Positions 35,082-43,435 of a stretch of 64,000 nucleotides of DNA are shown here, one piece after another (positions within the stretch are counted from its first letter, which is position 1; every line of letters starts with the position of its first letter). The DNA comes from Pseudoflavitalea rhizosphaerae (GTDB lineage: Bacteria > Bacteroidota > Bacteroidia > Chitinophagales > Chitinophagaceae). The notes under the pieces were generated by a model. That model had not been told where the DNA came from and searched no databases. It saw nothing but the letters and a program-made list of their open reading frames with translations. The stretch spans positions 227,077 through 291,076 of the forward strand of contig NZ_RCSU01000010.1 in assembly GCF_003991355.1 (NCBI RefSeq), given 5' to 3'. The position numbers and the translations under genes are program-made.

Positions 35082-35594
35082 TTATTCTCCCAGCCATTGC
35101 CTGAACTGGTTGGCTTTGAGGCGGCTTACTATTACATTGTCGATTTCCCTGGGCGCCAGTTCAACTTTGAGATTGCCGTTGAACCAAAGCAGGATTTTCT
35201 GCACAGCGGTATGGCTGGTGATCACCTGTCTGCTGGCCCGGAAGAACTGGTCCGGAGAAAGGCATTGTTCAATTTCTTCCAGGCTCATGCGCACCAGGAA
35301 ATTCTTGCCATCGAATGTTTTCAGATAGCTGAGCTTATTCCTGGAATAGAAGTAGGCTATATCGTTGCAATGCACGGAAATCAATTCCTTTCCTTTTCTC
35401 ACCAGGAACCTCTTCCGGAATGCCGGCAATGACGAACCAGATGGAACCATCATTGTGCCGCTCTCTTCCTCACCGGAATTTTCACATTGAACAATACAGT
35501 CCGGCAGAACCATCTTAAGCCTGCGGAACTCTTCGGAATTCAGGGAAAGCTGTACCCGCATTGAGGCGGGTTGTGGTTGGCTAACTGCGTGCAT
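35082..35594 (-). CDS. LytTR DNA-binding protein without receiver domain
   Basis: A 170-residue protein whose C-terminal half (about 65-168) is a LytTR DNA-binding domain: FLVRKGKELISVHCNDIAYF, SLEEIEQCLSPDQFFRASRQVI and a final NQFRQWLG. The N-terminal 60 residues have no receiver motif, so control is not by phosphotransfer to this protein. The start may be at 35594 or at the ATG twelve codons in. It may regulate the OmpA-like gene that follows by 20 bp. Confidence 0.85.
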   Translation of the reverse strand: MHAVSQPQPASMRVQLSLNSEEFRRLKMVLPDCIVQCENSGEEESGTMMVPSGSSLPAFRKRFLVRKGKELISVHCNDIAYFYSRNKLSYLKTFDGKNFLVRMSLEEIEQCLSPDQFFRASRQVITSHTAVQKILLWFNGNLKVELAPREIDNVIVSRLKANQFRQWLGE

Positions 35595-35851
35595 GGGGAT
35601 CGGGTTTTCTTATTAAATGATTATGGCAGGCAAATTAGTCCCGGAATTTCCTTCCAACCGTGGCAGTACGACGAGTTGCACTATCTTCCTTTGAATTGCA
35701 ATACCAGCAGTTGGTCTGCAGATGATGCAATCTCGGTAGCTCCGCTACTCTCAAAATTTGTTTTTCAGAATATTTTGAAAGTTCAAAACAATTACACAAT
35801 TTTGCGTTGTGAAAGCGCCGAAGTGAAAAAGGCAGCCCTAAAAAAGGCACC

Positions 35852-36208
35852 ATGAACACCATCGCCTACATCCTCTATTTCCTGATCACTTATTTCATTA
35901 CAGTGCATACAGGATTGTCCTTTTACCGCAATGGCCGGATCTATATCCTCAATATTTTGGAAGGGAATGAAGCACTCACTGGCTATATCAACCGCTTGTT
36001 ACTGATCGGCTATTACCTGCTGAACCTGGGCTATGTGGCGCTTAGCGTGAACGAATGGAAAGAGATTTACACTGCTGCGCAAATGGCGTCTCTGCTGGCT
36101 TTAAAAGTTGGAGCCATCATGCTGCTGCTGGCCTGCATCCACTTCGTGAATATGGTCGTGATCCTTTACATCGGCCGCAAACAACATCATGCAAACCATA
36201 AACTCTGA
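35852..36208 (+). CDS. Small membrane protein, first of a paralogous pair
   Basis: A 118-residue protein with three or four hydrophobic helices (about 4-22, 48-66, 82-108). I do not recognise a family. It shares a clear pattern with the next gene: a hydrophobic N-terminus, SFYRNGRIYILNIL against LFKSGKTFMLDIF, an INRLL or TNKLF turn and then GYYLLNLGYVAL against GFYLLNLGFGLL. The second gene starts four bases after this stop, so they form a small operon ended by a terminator. Confidence 0.8.
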   Translation: MNTIAYILYFLITYFITVHTGLSFYRNGRIYILNILEGNEALTGYINRLLLIGYYLLNLGYVALSVNEWKEIYTAAQMASLLALKVGAIMLLLACIHFVNMVVILYIGRKQHHANHKL

Positions 36209-36212
36209 CAAT

Positions 36213-36614
36213 ATGAAAGATTATCATCTTATCGCTTATTGCATCTACCTTCCTATCATGCTGCTGCTGACCTGGTATGTGGCCGGCACCTTATTCAAAA
36301 GTGGAAAAACATTCATGCTGGATATCTTTCACAACAAGGAAGACATTGCCAATGCCACCAACAAACTTTTCAAGACGGGCTTCTATCTCCTGAACCTGGG
36401 CTTTGGGTTGTTGATCCTCACCATCGAAGTCACCATGAATGATCCCAGGGACATGATAGAAGCCCTCAGCCCCAAAATAGGAGGCTTCAGCATTTATCTT
36501 GGCTTCATGCTCTTTATCAATCTTTACTTTTTCTTCAGGGGCAGAAGAATATCACGCCGCCGCTTGCAGGCAACACTACCAGTGATCAGCACGCCGCCCG
36601 TGATCCAGGAATGA
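36213..36614 (+). CDS. Small membrane protein, second of a paralogous pair
   Basis: A 133-residue membrane protein, paralogue of the one just upstream, with the core GFYLLNLGFGLLIL and a basic C-terminal tail (RGRRISRRR). The ATG at 36213 is preferred to 36189, because the latter overlaps the previous gene and adds eight polar residues before the first helix. The pair might form a heteromer. No function can be assigned. Confidence 0.8.
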   Translation: MKDYHLIAYCIYLPIMLLLTWYVAGTLFKSGKTFMLDIFHNKEDIANATNKLFKTGFYLLNLGFGLLILTIEVTMNDPRDMIEALSPKIGGFSIYLGFMLFINLYFFFRGRRISRRRLQATLPVISTPPVIQE

Positions 36615-36653
36615 TTGAACGATGATGATATATGATGGGATTTTTCTTAACGG

Positions 36654-36678
36654 AAGGACACAATCAGTGTCCTTTTTT
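36654..36678 (+). terminator. Intrinsic terminator after the small membrane protein pair
   Basis: AAGGACAC, loop AATCA, GTGTCCTT followed by TTTT: a perfect 8-bp stem with a T tract. It lies 39 bp after the stop codon and 16 bp before the next gene. Confidence 0.9.
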
Positions 36679-36683
36679 GTTTG

Positions 36684-36690
36684 TAATTTG
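36684..36690 (+). promoter_or_regulatory. Probable -7 box of the Ntn hydrolase gene
   Basis: TAATTTG is TAnnTTTG with one T fewer. It ends four bases before the ATG at 36695, the same geometry seen at queA and the GT-C-like gene. Confidence 0.4.
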
Positions 36691-36694
36691 AAAA

Positions 36695-37741
36695 ATGAAA
36701 AAGCTATTCTCGCTCCTGCTTTTACAGGTTACGGCCATATCCACTTTTGCCTGTTCTACTTTTCTGCTGAATAAAAATGGACAACTGGTGTTTGGGCGCA
36801 ATTACGATTGGGTAAGCGGCAACGGCCTCCTCCTGGTGAATGCCGCCGGGCTTCAGAAAAAAGCCTTCCTTACCAGTGGAGAGCAGCCCATCAGCTGGAC
36901 TTCCCAATATGGCAGCGTTACCTTCAACCAGTTCGGAAAGGAAATGCCGCATGGCGGCATGAATGAAAAAGGACTGGTAGTGGAACTGATGTGGTTGCAG
37001 GGCACCAGCTATCCTGTTGCCGACAAGCGGGCAGCCCTGAATGAATTGCAATGGATACAGTACCAACTAGACAATTGCGCCAGTATCGAAGAAGTGCTGG
37101 CCACCGATAGGAAGATCCGCATAGACCGCGATCATTCCGCTCCACTGCATTACCTGGTGGCCGATGCATCCGGCAAAGCAGCTACCATCGAATTCCTGGA
37201 TGGTAAAACAGTTGTGCACCAGGGGAATGAGCTTCTCGCTCCCGTACTAACCAACAGCACTTATGAATCGAGTGTTGCGCAACTGGATCCGGCAACTCGC
37301 TCGAAAGAATCCAATAACTCGCTGGACAGGTTCACCACAGCCTGCCATATGCTGCAACAATACCAACAGGGCAACAACTCAATGGCTCCTGTGGATTATG
37401 CATTCAAAATCCTCAACAATGTATCGCAGGCGCAGTACACCAAATGGAGTATTGTGTATGATATCAGTAACAGGCAGATCCATTTTACTACGCATGGCAA
37501 TAATCAGCGCAGGTCGATTTCTTTTGCGGTACTCGATTTCAAATGTAACGGCCAGGCAAAGTCGATCGACATCAATACCCCACTAACAGGCAATATTGCC
37601 GGTAATCTCAAGCCGCTGGATGAAACACAAAACCTGTTGGTAGTCCGCAAATCAGTAGAGGAGTCCAGAACACATCTGCAAATCACTGAAGAATCGATTG
37701 TAGCGCTGGGAAAGTATTTCAGCAGCATCAAATGCAAATAG
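36695..37741 (+). CDS. Secreted choloylglycine hydrolase-like Ntn amidase
   Basis: A 348-residue linear amide C-N hydrolase of the choloylglycine/penicillin V acylase family. The hydrophobic signal (1-19) ends FA just before Cys20, the expected N-terminal nucleophile, followed by STFLLNKNGQLVFGRNYDW with Arg35 and Asp38 at family positions and LTNSTYE with the conserved Asn. Signal peptidase cleavage would expose the nucleophile directly; alternatively Cys20 could be lipid-modified, though the sequence before it is a poor lipobox. Natural substrates could be N-acyl amides or N-acyl homoserine lactones; this cannot be decided here. It is a single-gene unit. Confidence 0.88.
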   Translation: MKKLFSLLLLQVTAISTFACSTFLLNKNGQLVFGRNYDWVSGNGLLLVNAAGLQKKAFLTSGEQPISWTSQYGSVTFNQFGKEMPHGGMNEKGLVVELMWLQGTSYPVADKRAALNELQWIQYQLDNCASIEEVLATDRKIRIDRDHSAPLHYLVADASGKAATIEFLDGKTVVHQGNELLAPVLTNSTYESSVAQLDPATRSKESNNSLDRFTTACHMLQQYQQGNNSMAPVDYAFKILNNVSQAQYTKWSIVYDISNRQIHFTTHGNNQRRSISFAVLDFKCNGQAKSIDINTPLTGNIAGNLKPLDETQNLLVVRKSVEESRTHLQITEESIVALGKYFSSIKCK

Positions 37742-37749
37742 ACTGCTCA

Positions 37750-38949
37750 TCAGCGAAGGTCCAGCGCATAGAAATAACCATCGGTAGCGCCAAAATAGAG
37801 TACGCCATCCCTGAGCAGAGGCGTGGCAAGTATCGCTCCCACGTTGAAGATCATGCGCTCCGCCCTTGCAGTTTCTTCTTCATTCCCATATATCTTGAAA
37901 TCTTTCCGGAGCTGATCACTGGCATCAAAAATTGTTTGCCCATTTTTCCGTTTTCCAACTGTACTGAACTGCCAAAGGACCTTTCCGGATGCCGGGTCCA
38001 GCTCATATAAGATACCATTGAAGCAACCAGCGAACAGTCGGGAATCAAACACAACAGGCGTATTATATGATCTGAACGGGATCGGGATCTTCCAGTTTGT
38101 GCTGCCATCCTCCTGTGAGGTGGAATAGAAGGAATGGCTATCGGAAGTGCCGTAGAATATATTTCCATTGTGCAGAATGGGAGTAGCAATGATCCAGCTT
38201 CCGGCTTCCTTCCTGTTCCATAAACCGTTGCCAGTGGATTTACTGATGGCGTAAATATTGAAATCCCTGCTTCCGACAATTACGGCATCCCCGGCGATCA
38301 ACGCCGCCTTTTGAATTTCGCCTTTGGGAAAGTAACGGTCGCCAATCGATTTAAATTCCCAGATCAATTGTCCACTCCCTGCTGAAAGCGCGTACATTTT
38401 TCCATCATAACTTCCGATGTAAAGAGTATCGTTGCTCAACACCGGGTCTGCGTGCACTATTCCACCTGTTTTGAATTTCCATTTTACTTTACCTGTAGCT
38501 GCTTCAACTGCATACACATGCTGATCGCCACTACCGAAGTACAGCAGTCCATCAGCAAATAAAGGAGATGATCTGTAATAATCCCAGAAATCATACTGTT
38601 TTTCTCCACCGGTATTGAATTGCCATACGGTTGCCCCTGTTTTCAGATCTAGCGAATACAGGATGCCATTATTACAATAGACGAACAACCTGTTTCCTGC
38701 CACAGCCGGCGTTGACTGAATGCCTGCAGGCAGTTTTGCCAGCACCTTGTGAGGTTTCCCGGAAACAGATAGCGAATACAGGTTACCGGTAGTATCTCCA
38801 AAAAAGAGTTGGTCATGCCCTCCTGCGCAGGCGCCGCCAATGATACCTGCAGCAGCCTGATATTTCCATAGCAGTTTACCGCCGGAAGACGACTGTGCAT
38901 AACCGCAAAAAGAAAAACAAAAAAGGAAAACAGGAATTAGCGATCGCAT
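37750..38949 (-). CDS. Secreted PQQ-like beta-propeller protein
   Basis: A 399-residue protein with a signal peptide (1-19, ending GYAQ) and seven or eight repeats of the PQQ/quinoprotein type, each with a GxLYxL or GxxYAL strand followed by GxxxWxF (for example LYFGSGDQHVYAVEAATGKVKWKFKTG). The tryptophan docking motifs are regular, so a propeller is secure. No catalytic PQQ residues were evident, so it may be structural or binding, as in BamB-like proteins. It follows the HTH regulator gene by 22 bp on the same strand. Confidence 0.85.
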   Translation of the reverse strand: MRSLIPVFLFCFSFCGYAQSSSGGKLLWKYQAAAGIIGGACAGGHDQLFFGDTTGNLYSLSVSGKPHKVLAKLPAGIQSTPAVAGNRLFVYCNNGILYSLDLKTGATVWQFNTGGEKQYDFWDYYRSSPLFADGLLYFGSGDQHVYAVEAATGKVKWKFKTGGIVHADPVLSNDTLYIGSYDGKMYALSAGSGQLIWEFKSIGDRYFPKGEIQKAALIAGDAVIVGSRDFNIYAISKSTGNGLWNRKEAGSWIIATPILHNGNIFYGTSDSHSFYSTSQEDGSTNWKIPIPFRSYNTPVVFDSRLFAGCFNGILYELDPASGKVLWQFSTVGKRKNGQTIFDASDQLRKDFKIYGNEEETARAERMIFNVGAILATPLLRDGVLYFGATDGYFYALDLR

Positions 38950-38971
38950 AAGAATAAGGTTAGATGTTACA

Positions 38972-39964
38972 TTAGTTCCTGAGATGATTCACTTTATCAC
39001 GCAGCGTATTGAAGAATTTATTGCGTTCCTTTTCTCCTGACCTGCTGATAAGGGAACTGCGGCTTAGCAAAGTGTTGAAGGTCCCGAATGCTTTGGCGGC
39101 AAATCTAGTATCCCTGGTGGAGATATAGTTGAACACGCTATAGGTGACCATGCTCAGCTTTTGATCGTCGAGATTCAGCAGGATGGTATTGTTACCGAGT
39201 ATCAATTCATTCACGTAGAACTGCAGGTTTCCGTGAGGTTTAAGATCGCTGTCGCCGGGCAGGAATGTAATGCCGCGTTCTGCCTGTTGCTGAAGGTGGT
39301 CCAGCATCCTGATAAAATCGTCCACCACCGCAATCAGATCTTTTCTTTCGCGGAAGATGCCTGCATCCCTGTAATAGGACACCTGGTTGATACTGCTGTG
39401 AATGCTTTCCAGGTTCCAAAGTTCCGTTGAATCCATTTTATTATGTTCTTCCAGCAGTTGCCAGCCAATACGCCTGCATTCTTCCGCCGGAAAAGCTTCC
39501 AGGGAAAACAATTCCTGTTGCAGTTCCGGTTGATTGTTGATGGTGCGGCTCCAGAAGAATGTTTTGAACGAAGCCATGGCAGGGAAGAGAAAGAAATACC
39601 AAAAAGGTGTGTCTTTGCAGAGATAAAAGATTTCCCTTTTTTTGAAGCTGGTAAAATACCGGAACTGTTCCAGCATGCCCTGCATATGCTTTTCAAAGGG
39701 GATGAATCCATTGCTGACGCCGGGCGCCTGGAACAATACAGCATCTGCATTCAATTGCAGCAGACCATCCAGCGATAGATGATAATGGCGGCAAATGGCC
39801 TGCAACTCTTCCAGGTCAACCGGCTTTTCGCCCCTGATCCGCCTGTAAACGCTGTCAGAACTCAATCCCAGCAATTCGCCCAGATCTTCTGCCAGTGAAA
39901 CATGCTCCGGTAGTTGTTCTTTTATCTTTTTGAACAGTAATTGTTGTAAGACTTTAGCATCCAT
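38972..39964 (-). CDS. HTH transcriptional regulator
   Basis: A 330-residue cytoplasmic protein. The N-terminal region holds a probable XRE-type helix-turn-helix (about 15-70: LLFKKIKEQLPEHVSLAEDLGELLGLSSDSVYRRIRGEKPVDLEELQAIC). The remainder is helical and of unknown type. The ATG at 39964 is preferred over 39991, since a TAATTTTC box lies five bases upstream. Being first of a two-gene run with the propeller gene, it may control that gene. Ligand and targets unknown. Confidence 0.82.
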   Translation of the reverse strand: MDAKVLQQLLFKKIKEQLPEHVSLAEDLGELLGLSSDSVYRRIRGEKPVDLEELQAICRHYHLSLDGLLQLNADAVLFQAPGVSNGFIPFEKHMQGMLEQFRYFTSFKKREIFYLCKDTPFWYFFLFPAMASFKTFFWSRTINNQPELQQELFSLEAFPAEECRRIGWQLLEEHNKMDSTELWNLESIHSSINQVSYYRDAGIFRERKDLIAVVDDFIRMLDHLQQQAERGITFLPGDSDLKPHGNLQFYVNELILGNNTILLNLDDQKLSMVTYSVFNYISTRDTRFAAKAFGTFNTLLSRSSLISRSGEKERNKFFNTLRDKVNHLRN

Positions 39965-39969
39965 TGGAA

Positions 39970-39977
39970 GAAAATTA
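39970..39977 (-). promoter_or_regulatory. -7-like box of the HTH regulator gene
   Basis: TAATTTTC on the minus strand ends five bases before the ATG at 39964. It differs from TAnnTTTG only in the last base and shows the same short spacing as several other genes here. Confidence 0.45.
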
Positions 39978-40155
39978 CTGAAAATCCGCAATAAGCAGGA
40001 AGAGTTTATGGAATTCCGCCATTACAGTAGAACAAATCCATATATCAAACTGGTTTACGCTGCAAGTTCTTTCAAGGGGTCAAACGATTCCTGTTCATTG
40101 CAACAACTTCAAAATCCGACGCAGTTTACCGTTACTGATCCCGGGATCCAGCCAT

Positions 40156-40163
40156 TAGGTTTG
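40156..40163 (+). promoter_or_regulatory. -7 box TAGGTTTG upstream of the surface-repeat protein
   Basis: A perfect TAnnTTTG box 16 bp before the ATG at 40180. A -33 element was not convincing. Confidence 0.45.
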
Positions 40164-40179
40164 CTGAAAACCACCCGGC

Positions 40180-41349
40180 ATGAAAAAAATAATTACAATC
40201 ATTTGTCTCGTTACCGGGACCACAGCTTCAGCCACACCGCTGGACAGCGTTGTACAGAACCTGTATTTTTATCGTGTTCTTCACAGGGATGCTCAGTTCA
40301 ATACGAATGATTATGAGGCTGGCGGCAAAAAACCATTTTACATTTATCGCAACTGCGTTTACAGGATCCTACTCTGGGAAGGAGGCAACTGGTTGATACG
40401 CGTTACTGATATCAGGAATGACTCTATCTATTACCAACATTTCGGTCCTCAGAACAGTTACAGGAAAGACTCACTCTTCCGGCTGCATCCCCTGCAGATC
40501 AACTGTATTCTCACTTATGAAAAAAGCCTTGGACAAATATTCAACACCATCCAGCTTGTCAATTACAAACCGGTATTCACCTATGGGCTCCAGGCAAAAA
40601 AGTTTCCGGAGAAGACAGTCTTACTCTATTCGCGCGACAGTACCAGAAGTGAAAAAGTGGAATTAGTGACCTTCCTCCACGCCAAGAGCACTGCTTTGCT
40701 TTTCCTGAAATGCAACAGAGCTTTCTACTACAATGATACCGCCACATTGGATTGTGAAAGCGGCATAGCGCTGACGCCTCCCCCACCTTATCCTAAATCT
40801 GAAAGGAATGTAGTATGGTTCACACCCTCGAGAGCTCAGCGGATCAATGGCCTTACTATCGGTATCCAAACATTTGGCTTCAACAAAGATTCCCTTACCA
40901 TAAAAGGAGTGAACCTGAATGCAGACCTGATGGGAGCTATTTTTATGATGTACCTGCCTTTCTTGCCCCGTGATTCAACCTACAGGGTTAAGAATATGCC
41001 GGATACCATCCGGTATAGTGAAGCAGTGGATAAGATCTATGGCCTTAGCATCAGCGGTGGTGGGCTCATTGGTGAAGGCCGTTTGCATGGAGTAGCTGTC
41101 AATGGCTTGCTCTGTTTGCTCACCGTATCGAAAGGAATATGTATAACAGGTTTGACCAACCGAATTGATGAATTCCATGGCCTGGCCATTGCCGGCTTAG
41201 GAAACAGAAGCATAAAAGGAAGGGGTTTACAGATCGGGCTGGTTAATAAATGCAAACACCTGAGGGGGATCCAGATTGGGTTATGGAACGAAAACGGCAG
41301 ACGGAAATTCCCGATCATCAACTGGAATTTCAGTAAAAGGACTGTATAG
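40180..41349 (+). CDS. Secreted protein with C-terminal surface repeats (LA_2272-like)
   Basis: A 389-residue protein with a Sec signal (1-18). The first 200 residues have no recognised domain. From about residue 225 on, short repeats occur in which hydrophobic glycine strands end in N or T: INGLTIGIQT, IYGLSISGGG, LHGVAVNGLL, FHGLAIAGLG, GRGLQIGLVN, LRGIQIGLWN, ending in FPIINWNFS. This matches the LA_2272 family of surface repeats known from Leptospira and Bacteroidota, whose function is unknown. It is a single gene. Confidence 0.75.
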   Translation: MKKIITIICLVTGTTASATPLDSVVQNLYFYRVLHRDAQFNTNDYEAGGKKPFYIYRNCVYRILLWEGGNWLIRVTDIRNDSIYYQHFGPQNSYRKDSLFRLHPLQINCILTYEKSLGQIFNTIQLVNYKPVFTYGLQAKKFPEKTVLLYSRDSTRSEKVELVTFLHAKSTALLFLKCNRAFYYNDTATLDCESGIALTPPPPYPKSERNVVWFTPSRAQRINGLTIGIQTFGFNKDSLTIKGVNLNADLMGAIFMMYLPFLPRDSTYRVKNMPDTIRYSEAVDKIYGLSISGGGLIGEGRLHGVAVNGLLCLLTVSKGICITGLTNRIDEFHGLAIAGLGNRSIKGRGLQIGLVNKCKHLRGIQIGLWNENGRRKFPIINWNFSKRTV

Positions 41350-41408
41350 TTTTCTTTCTTCCCTTATATCTCCAACACGATGGCGATCCGTTACCGGCGC
41401 GCCATTTT

Positions 41409-42521
41409 CTATTGATGGTAAGATGGGAAATTAATCGCCAGCCAGGGACTGAGCGATTCATTTACGATGGCAGCTACCTTCTCTGTTCCGGCATTGGTGA
41501 AATGTGCTTCATCATAAAAATAAAGACTGTTCTTTGGCATTCTTGCCGCCAGGTCGATCACCAGTATATTTTTTTCTGAGCCTAGTTTTCTCAATTCATC
41601 GTTGTACAGCTCAAGTACCTGCCAGGCGCATTTTCCGCTCATACTCTTATGCTGAATGCAAGCAAGGTCCACCTGCGTTACACTATCGACCCCTTCTCCA
41701 TACAATAGTGGCTGCGTGATAAACACTGGCTTGATCTGGTACTTAAGACAGGTATCGATCAGTTCACTTACCCGTTCCCGGTAGCCCGGCAGGAATTGTT
41801 GCTGCAATTTCAACTTTGCTGCTGATTCCGCCTCAGTCATATGTGAAACCGGCAACTGCCTGGGATCGATATTCACGCCGCTGGTATTATGCGCCTTCTG
41901 GGCCTTCCAGCCCCTCGCGAGATTCACCAGCAGGCTCAGCACTTCACTGTTATTGACAATATAGTGTTTGAGATCAGAGAATGCGCCTCGCTTGTTTTGC
42001 TGATCGTGGAAACTGGGGCGGTCGCTTTCGATATCATTGACGCCTGTGAAAAAGAGTACCACTTTTGGTTTGATCTTCACCAGGTAATCCTGTAGCAATA
42101 CCTGGTGGCCAAAAGTGGAATGGCCATCCAGGCCGGCATTATTGATCCATACATGTTGAATAGAGCTGACCAGTTTATTCTCCAGCAAGGCAGGCCAGGT
42201 TTTATTATCATTATTGAAATGGCATTCGGTTGTACTGCCGCCCACAGCAATGATGCTGAGCCTGTTGTTGAAATCAGCAGGTTTTGATGGCCCGCGGAAC
42301 CCCAGTTCATTCCTCGTGTTCACAATTACACTATCCAGTTTAGGATTGATGGAATTCTGAATAGTCAGTTTTGTATTCACAGGCAGGATGATCTGGTCTC
42401 CTTTCAGCCGGAACCCAAAAGGATTGTAGATACGAAGGATGATCTCCAATGCAAGAAAAGTAACAGCCAGTAAGAAACATCCATAGAGGAAGCGGTGAAG
42501 GATTTTCCTGCCTTTGCTCAT
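41409..42521 (-). CDS. Membrane-anchored SGNH/GDSL hydrolase
   Basis: A 370-residue protein with one N-terminal membrane anchor (about 11-31) and an SGNH hydrolase domain: block I GGSTTE with Ser96, a Gly/Asn region (INNAGLDGHS), block III TGVNDIESD and block V DEAHFTNAGT with the catalytic Asp-His pair. The catalytic set is complete. It probably acts outside the cytoplasmic membrane on an ester or acetyl group of a glycan. The ATG at 42521 is preferred over 42548 because a TATTTTTA box lies four bases upstream. Confidence 0.85.
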   Translation of the reverse strand: MSKGRKILHRFLYGCFLLAVTFLALEIILRIYNPFGFRLKGDQIILPVNTKLTIQNSINPKLDSVIVNTRNELGFRGPSKPADFNNRLSIIAVGGSTTECHFNNDNKTWPALLENKLVSSIQHVWINNAGLDGHSTFGHQVLLQDYLVKIKPKVVLFFTGVNDIESDRPSFHDQQNKRGAFSDLKHYIVNNSEVLSLLVNLARGWKAQKAHNTSGVNIDPRQLPVSHMTEAESAAKLKLQQQFLPGYRERVSELIDTCLKYQIKPVFITQPLLYGEGVDSVTQVDLACIQHKSMSGKCAWQVLELYNDELRKLGSEKNILVIDLAARMPKNSLYFYDEAHFTNAGTEKVAAIVNESLSPWLAINFPSYHQ

Positions 42522-42525
42522 TGTA

Positions 42526-42533
42526 TAAAAATA
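42526..42533 (-). promoter_or_regulatory. -7-like box of the SGNH hydrolase gene
   Basis: TATTTTTA on the minus strand, one mismatch to TAnnTTTG, ends four bases before the ATG at 42521. Confidence 0.45.
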
Positions 42534-42646
42534 GGGAATCCGATGCATACTTCCTGGCTGCTAAGTGATTCTACTTACCGAAAAAACATGTTCTTTATGT
42601 GCATACCTATTTTTATTACATTGTAAAACCTTAAACCTGATTATTT

Positions 42647-43366
42647 ATGAAATTCCCTGTTATCATCGGACTCGCATTGCTTTCTTTTAGCACAACAAAA
42701 GCCCAAAATACTTTTCCTGCCACCGGCAATGTGGGTATTGGCACCACCACTCCCAACAGACTGCTTCATGTAGCAGGGGTAGCCAGGCTGGCAAATCTGG
42801 CGGTGATCCAACAAGGTACCGGCAGTAATCCGGAAATTACTTCTGATGGTAATTCCGTTATCCGTATCAAAGGACAAAGGGGTACAATCATAGGTAAACT
42901 CAATGCACTGCATAGCTATCAGACAGAAGCCATTGCACTAAGTAATGGAGACAATAAAACAAATATTGTGTCTGTGTACAACAATAGCGATGTATCTGTA
43001 ATGACTATAACCAACACGGGGAACATTGGTATCGGCATCACAGCGCCAACAGAAAAGCTATGTGTGAATGGAAACATCTTTACAAAAAAAGTAAAAGTAA
43101 CAGCTACGGGTTGGCCTGATTATGTTTTCCATCCATCCTACAAACTGATGCCATTGGATCAACTGGAGCGCTTTATCAAAGCCAATCGCCATCTTCCGGA
43201 AATTGTTCCGGCAAAAGAAGTTGAAGAGAATGGCCTCGACCTGGGCGACAATCAGGCAGCATTGCTGAAAAAAATTGAAGAGCTTACGCTCTATCTAATT
43301 GATCTGAAAAAAACTGTTGATGAGCAGAATCTGCGGATCAAAACCCTTGAAGCCAAAAAGAACTGA
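42647..43366 (+). CDS. Secreted tail-fibre-like protein
   Basis: A 239-residue protein with signal peptide (1-19, ending TKAQ). The motif GNVGIGTTTPNRLLHVAG near the N-terminus, repeated as GNIGIGITAPTEKLCVNG around residue 125, is typical of tail-fibre-like surface proteins found throughout Bacteroidota. A C-terminal coiled coil (about 195-237, NQAALLKKIEELTLYLIDLKKTVDEQ) follows. It is unlikely to be a phage gene, as no phage genes adjoin it. Role unknown, possibly an adhesive surface protein. Confidence 0.8.
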   Translation: MKFPVIIGLALLSFSTTKAQNTFPATGNVGIGTTTPNRLLHVAGVARLANLAVIQQGTGSNPEITSDGNSVIRIKGQRGTIIGKLNALHSYQTEAIALSNGDNKTNIVSVYNNSDVSVMTITNTGNIGIGITAPTEKLCVNGNIFTKKVKVTATGWPDYVFHPSYKLMPLDQLERFIKANRHLPEIVPAKEVEENGLDLGDNQAALLKKIEELTLYLIDLKKTVDEQNLRIKTLEAKKN

Positions 43367-43377
43367 AGCAAAAAATA

Positions 43378-43414
43378 AAGGAGACTACGCTGAAAGAATG
43401 GCGCAGTCTCTTTT
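43378..43414. terminator. Terminator between convergent genes
   Basis: AAGGAGACTACGC, a 10-base loop and GCGCAGTCTCTTTTG form a stem with two imperfect pairs, ending in a T run on the plus strand and an A-rich flank on the other side. It lies 12 bp after the tail-fibre-like gene and 22 bp before the 3' end of the isoaspartyl peptidase gene, so it may serve both. Confidence 0.8.
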
Positions 43415-43435
43415 GTTTCTATTTCTGTTTTTGAA

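Noticed and set aside
42647..43366. Prophage remnant suggested by the tail-fibre-like protein
   Set aside because: The protein has a Sec signal peptide and no phage genes, integrase or attachment site surround it; similar proteins are common surface proteins in Bacteroidota.
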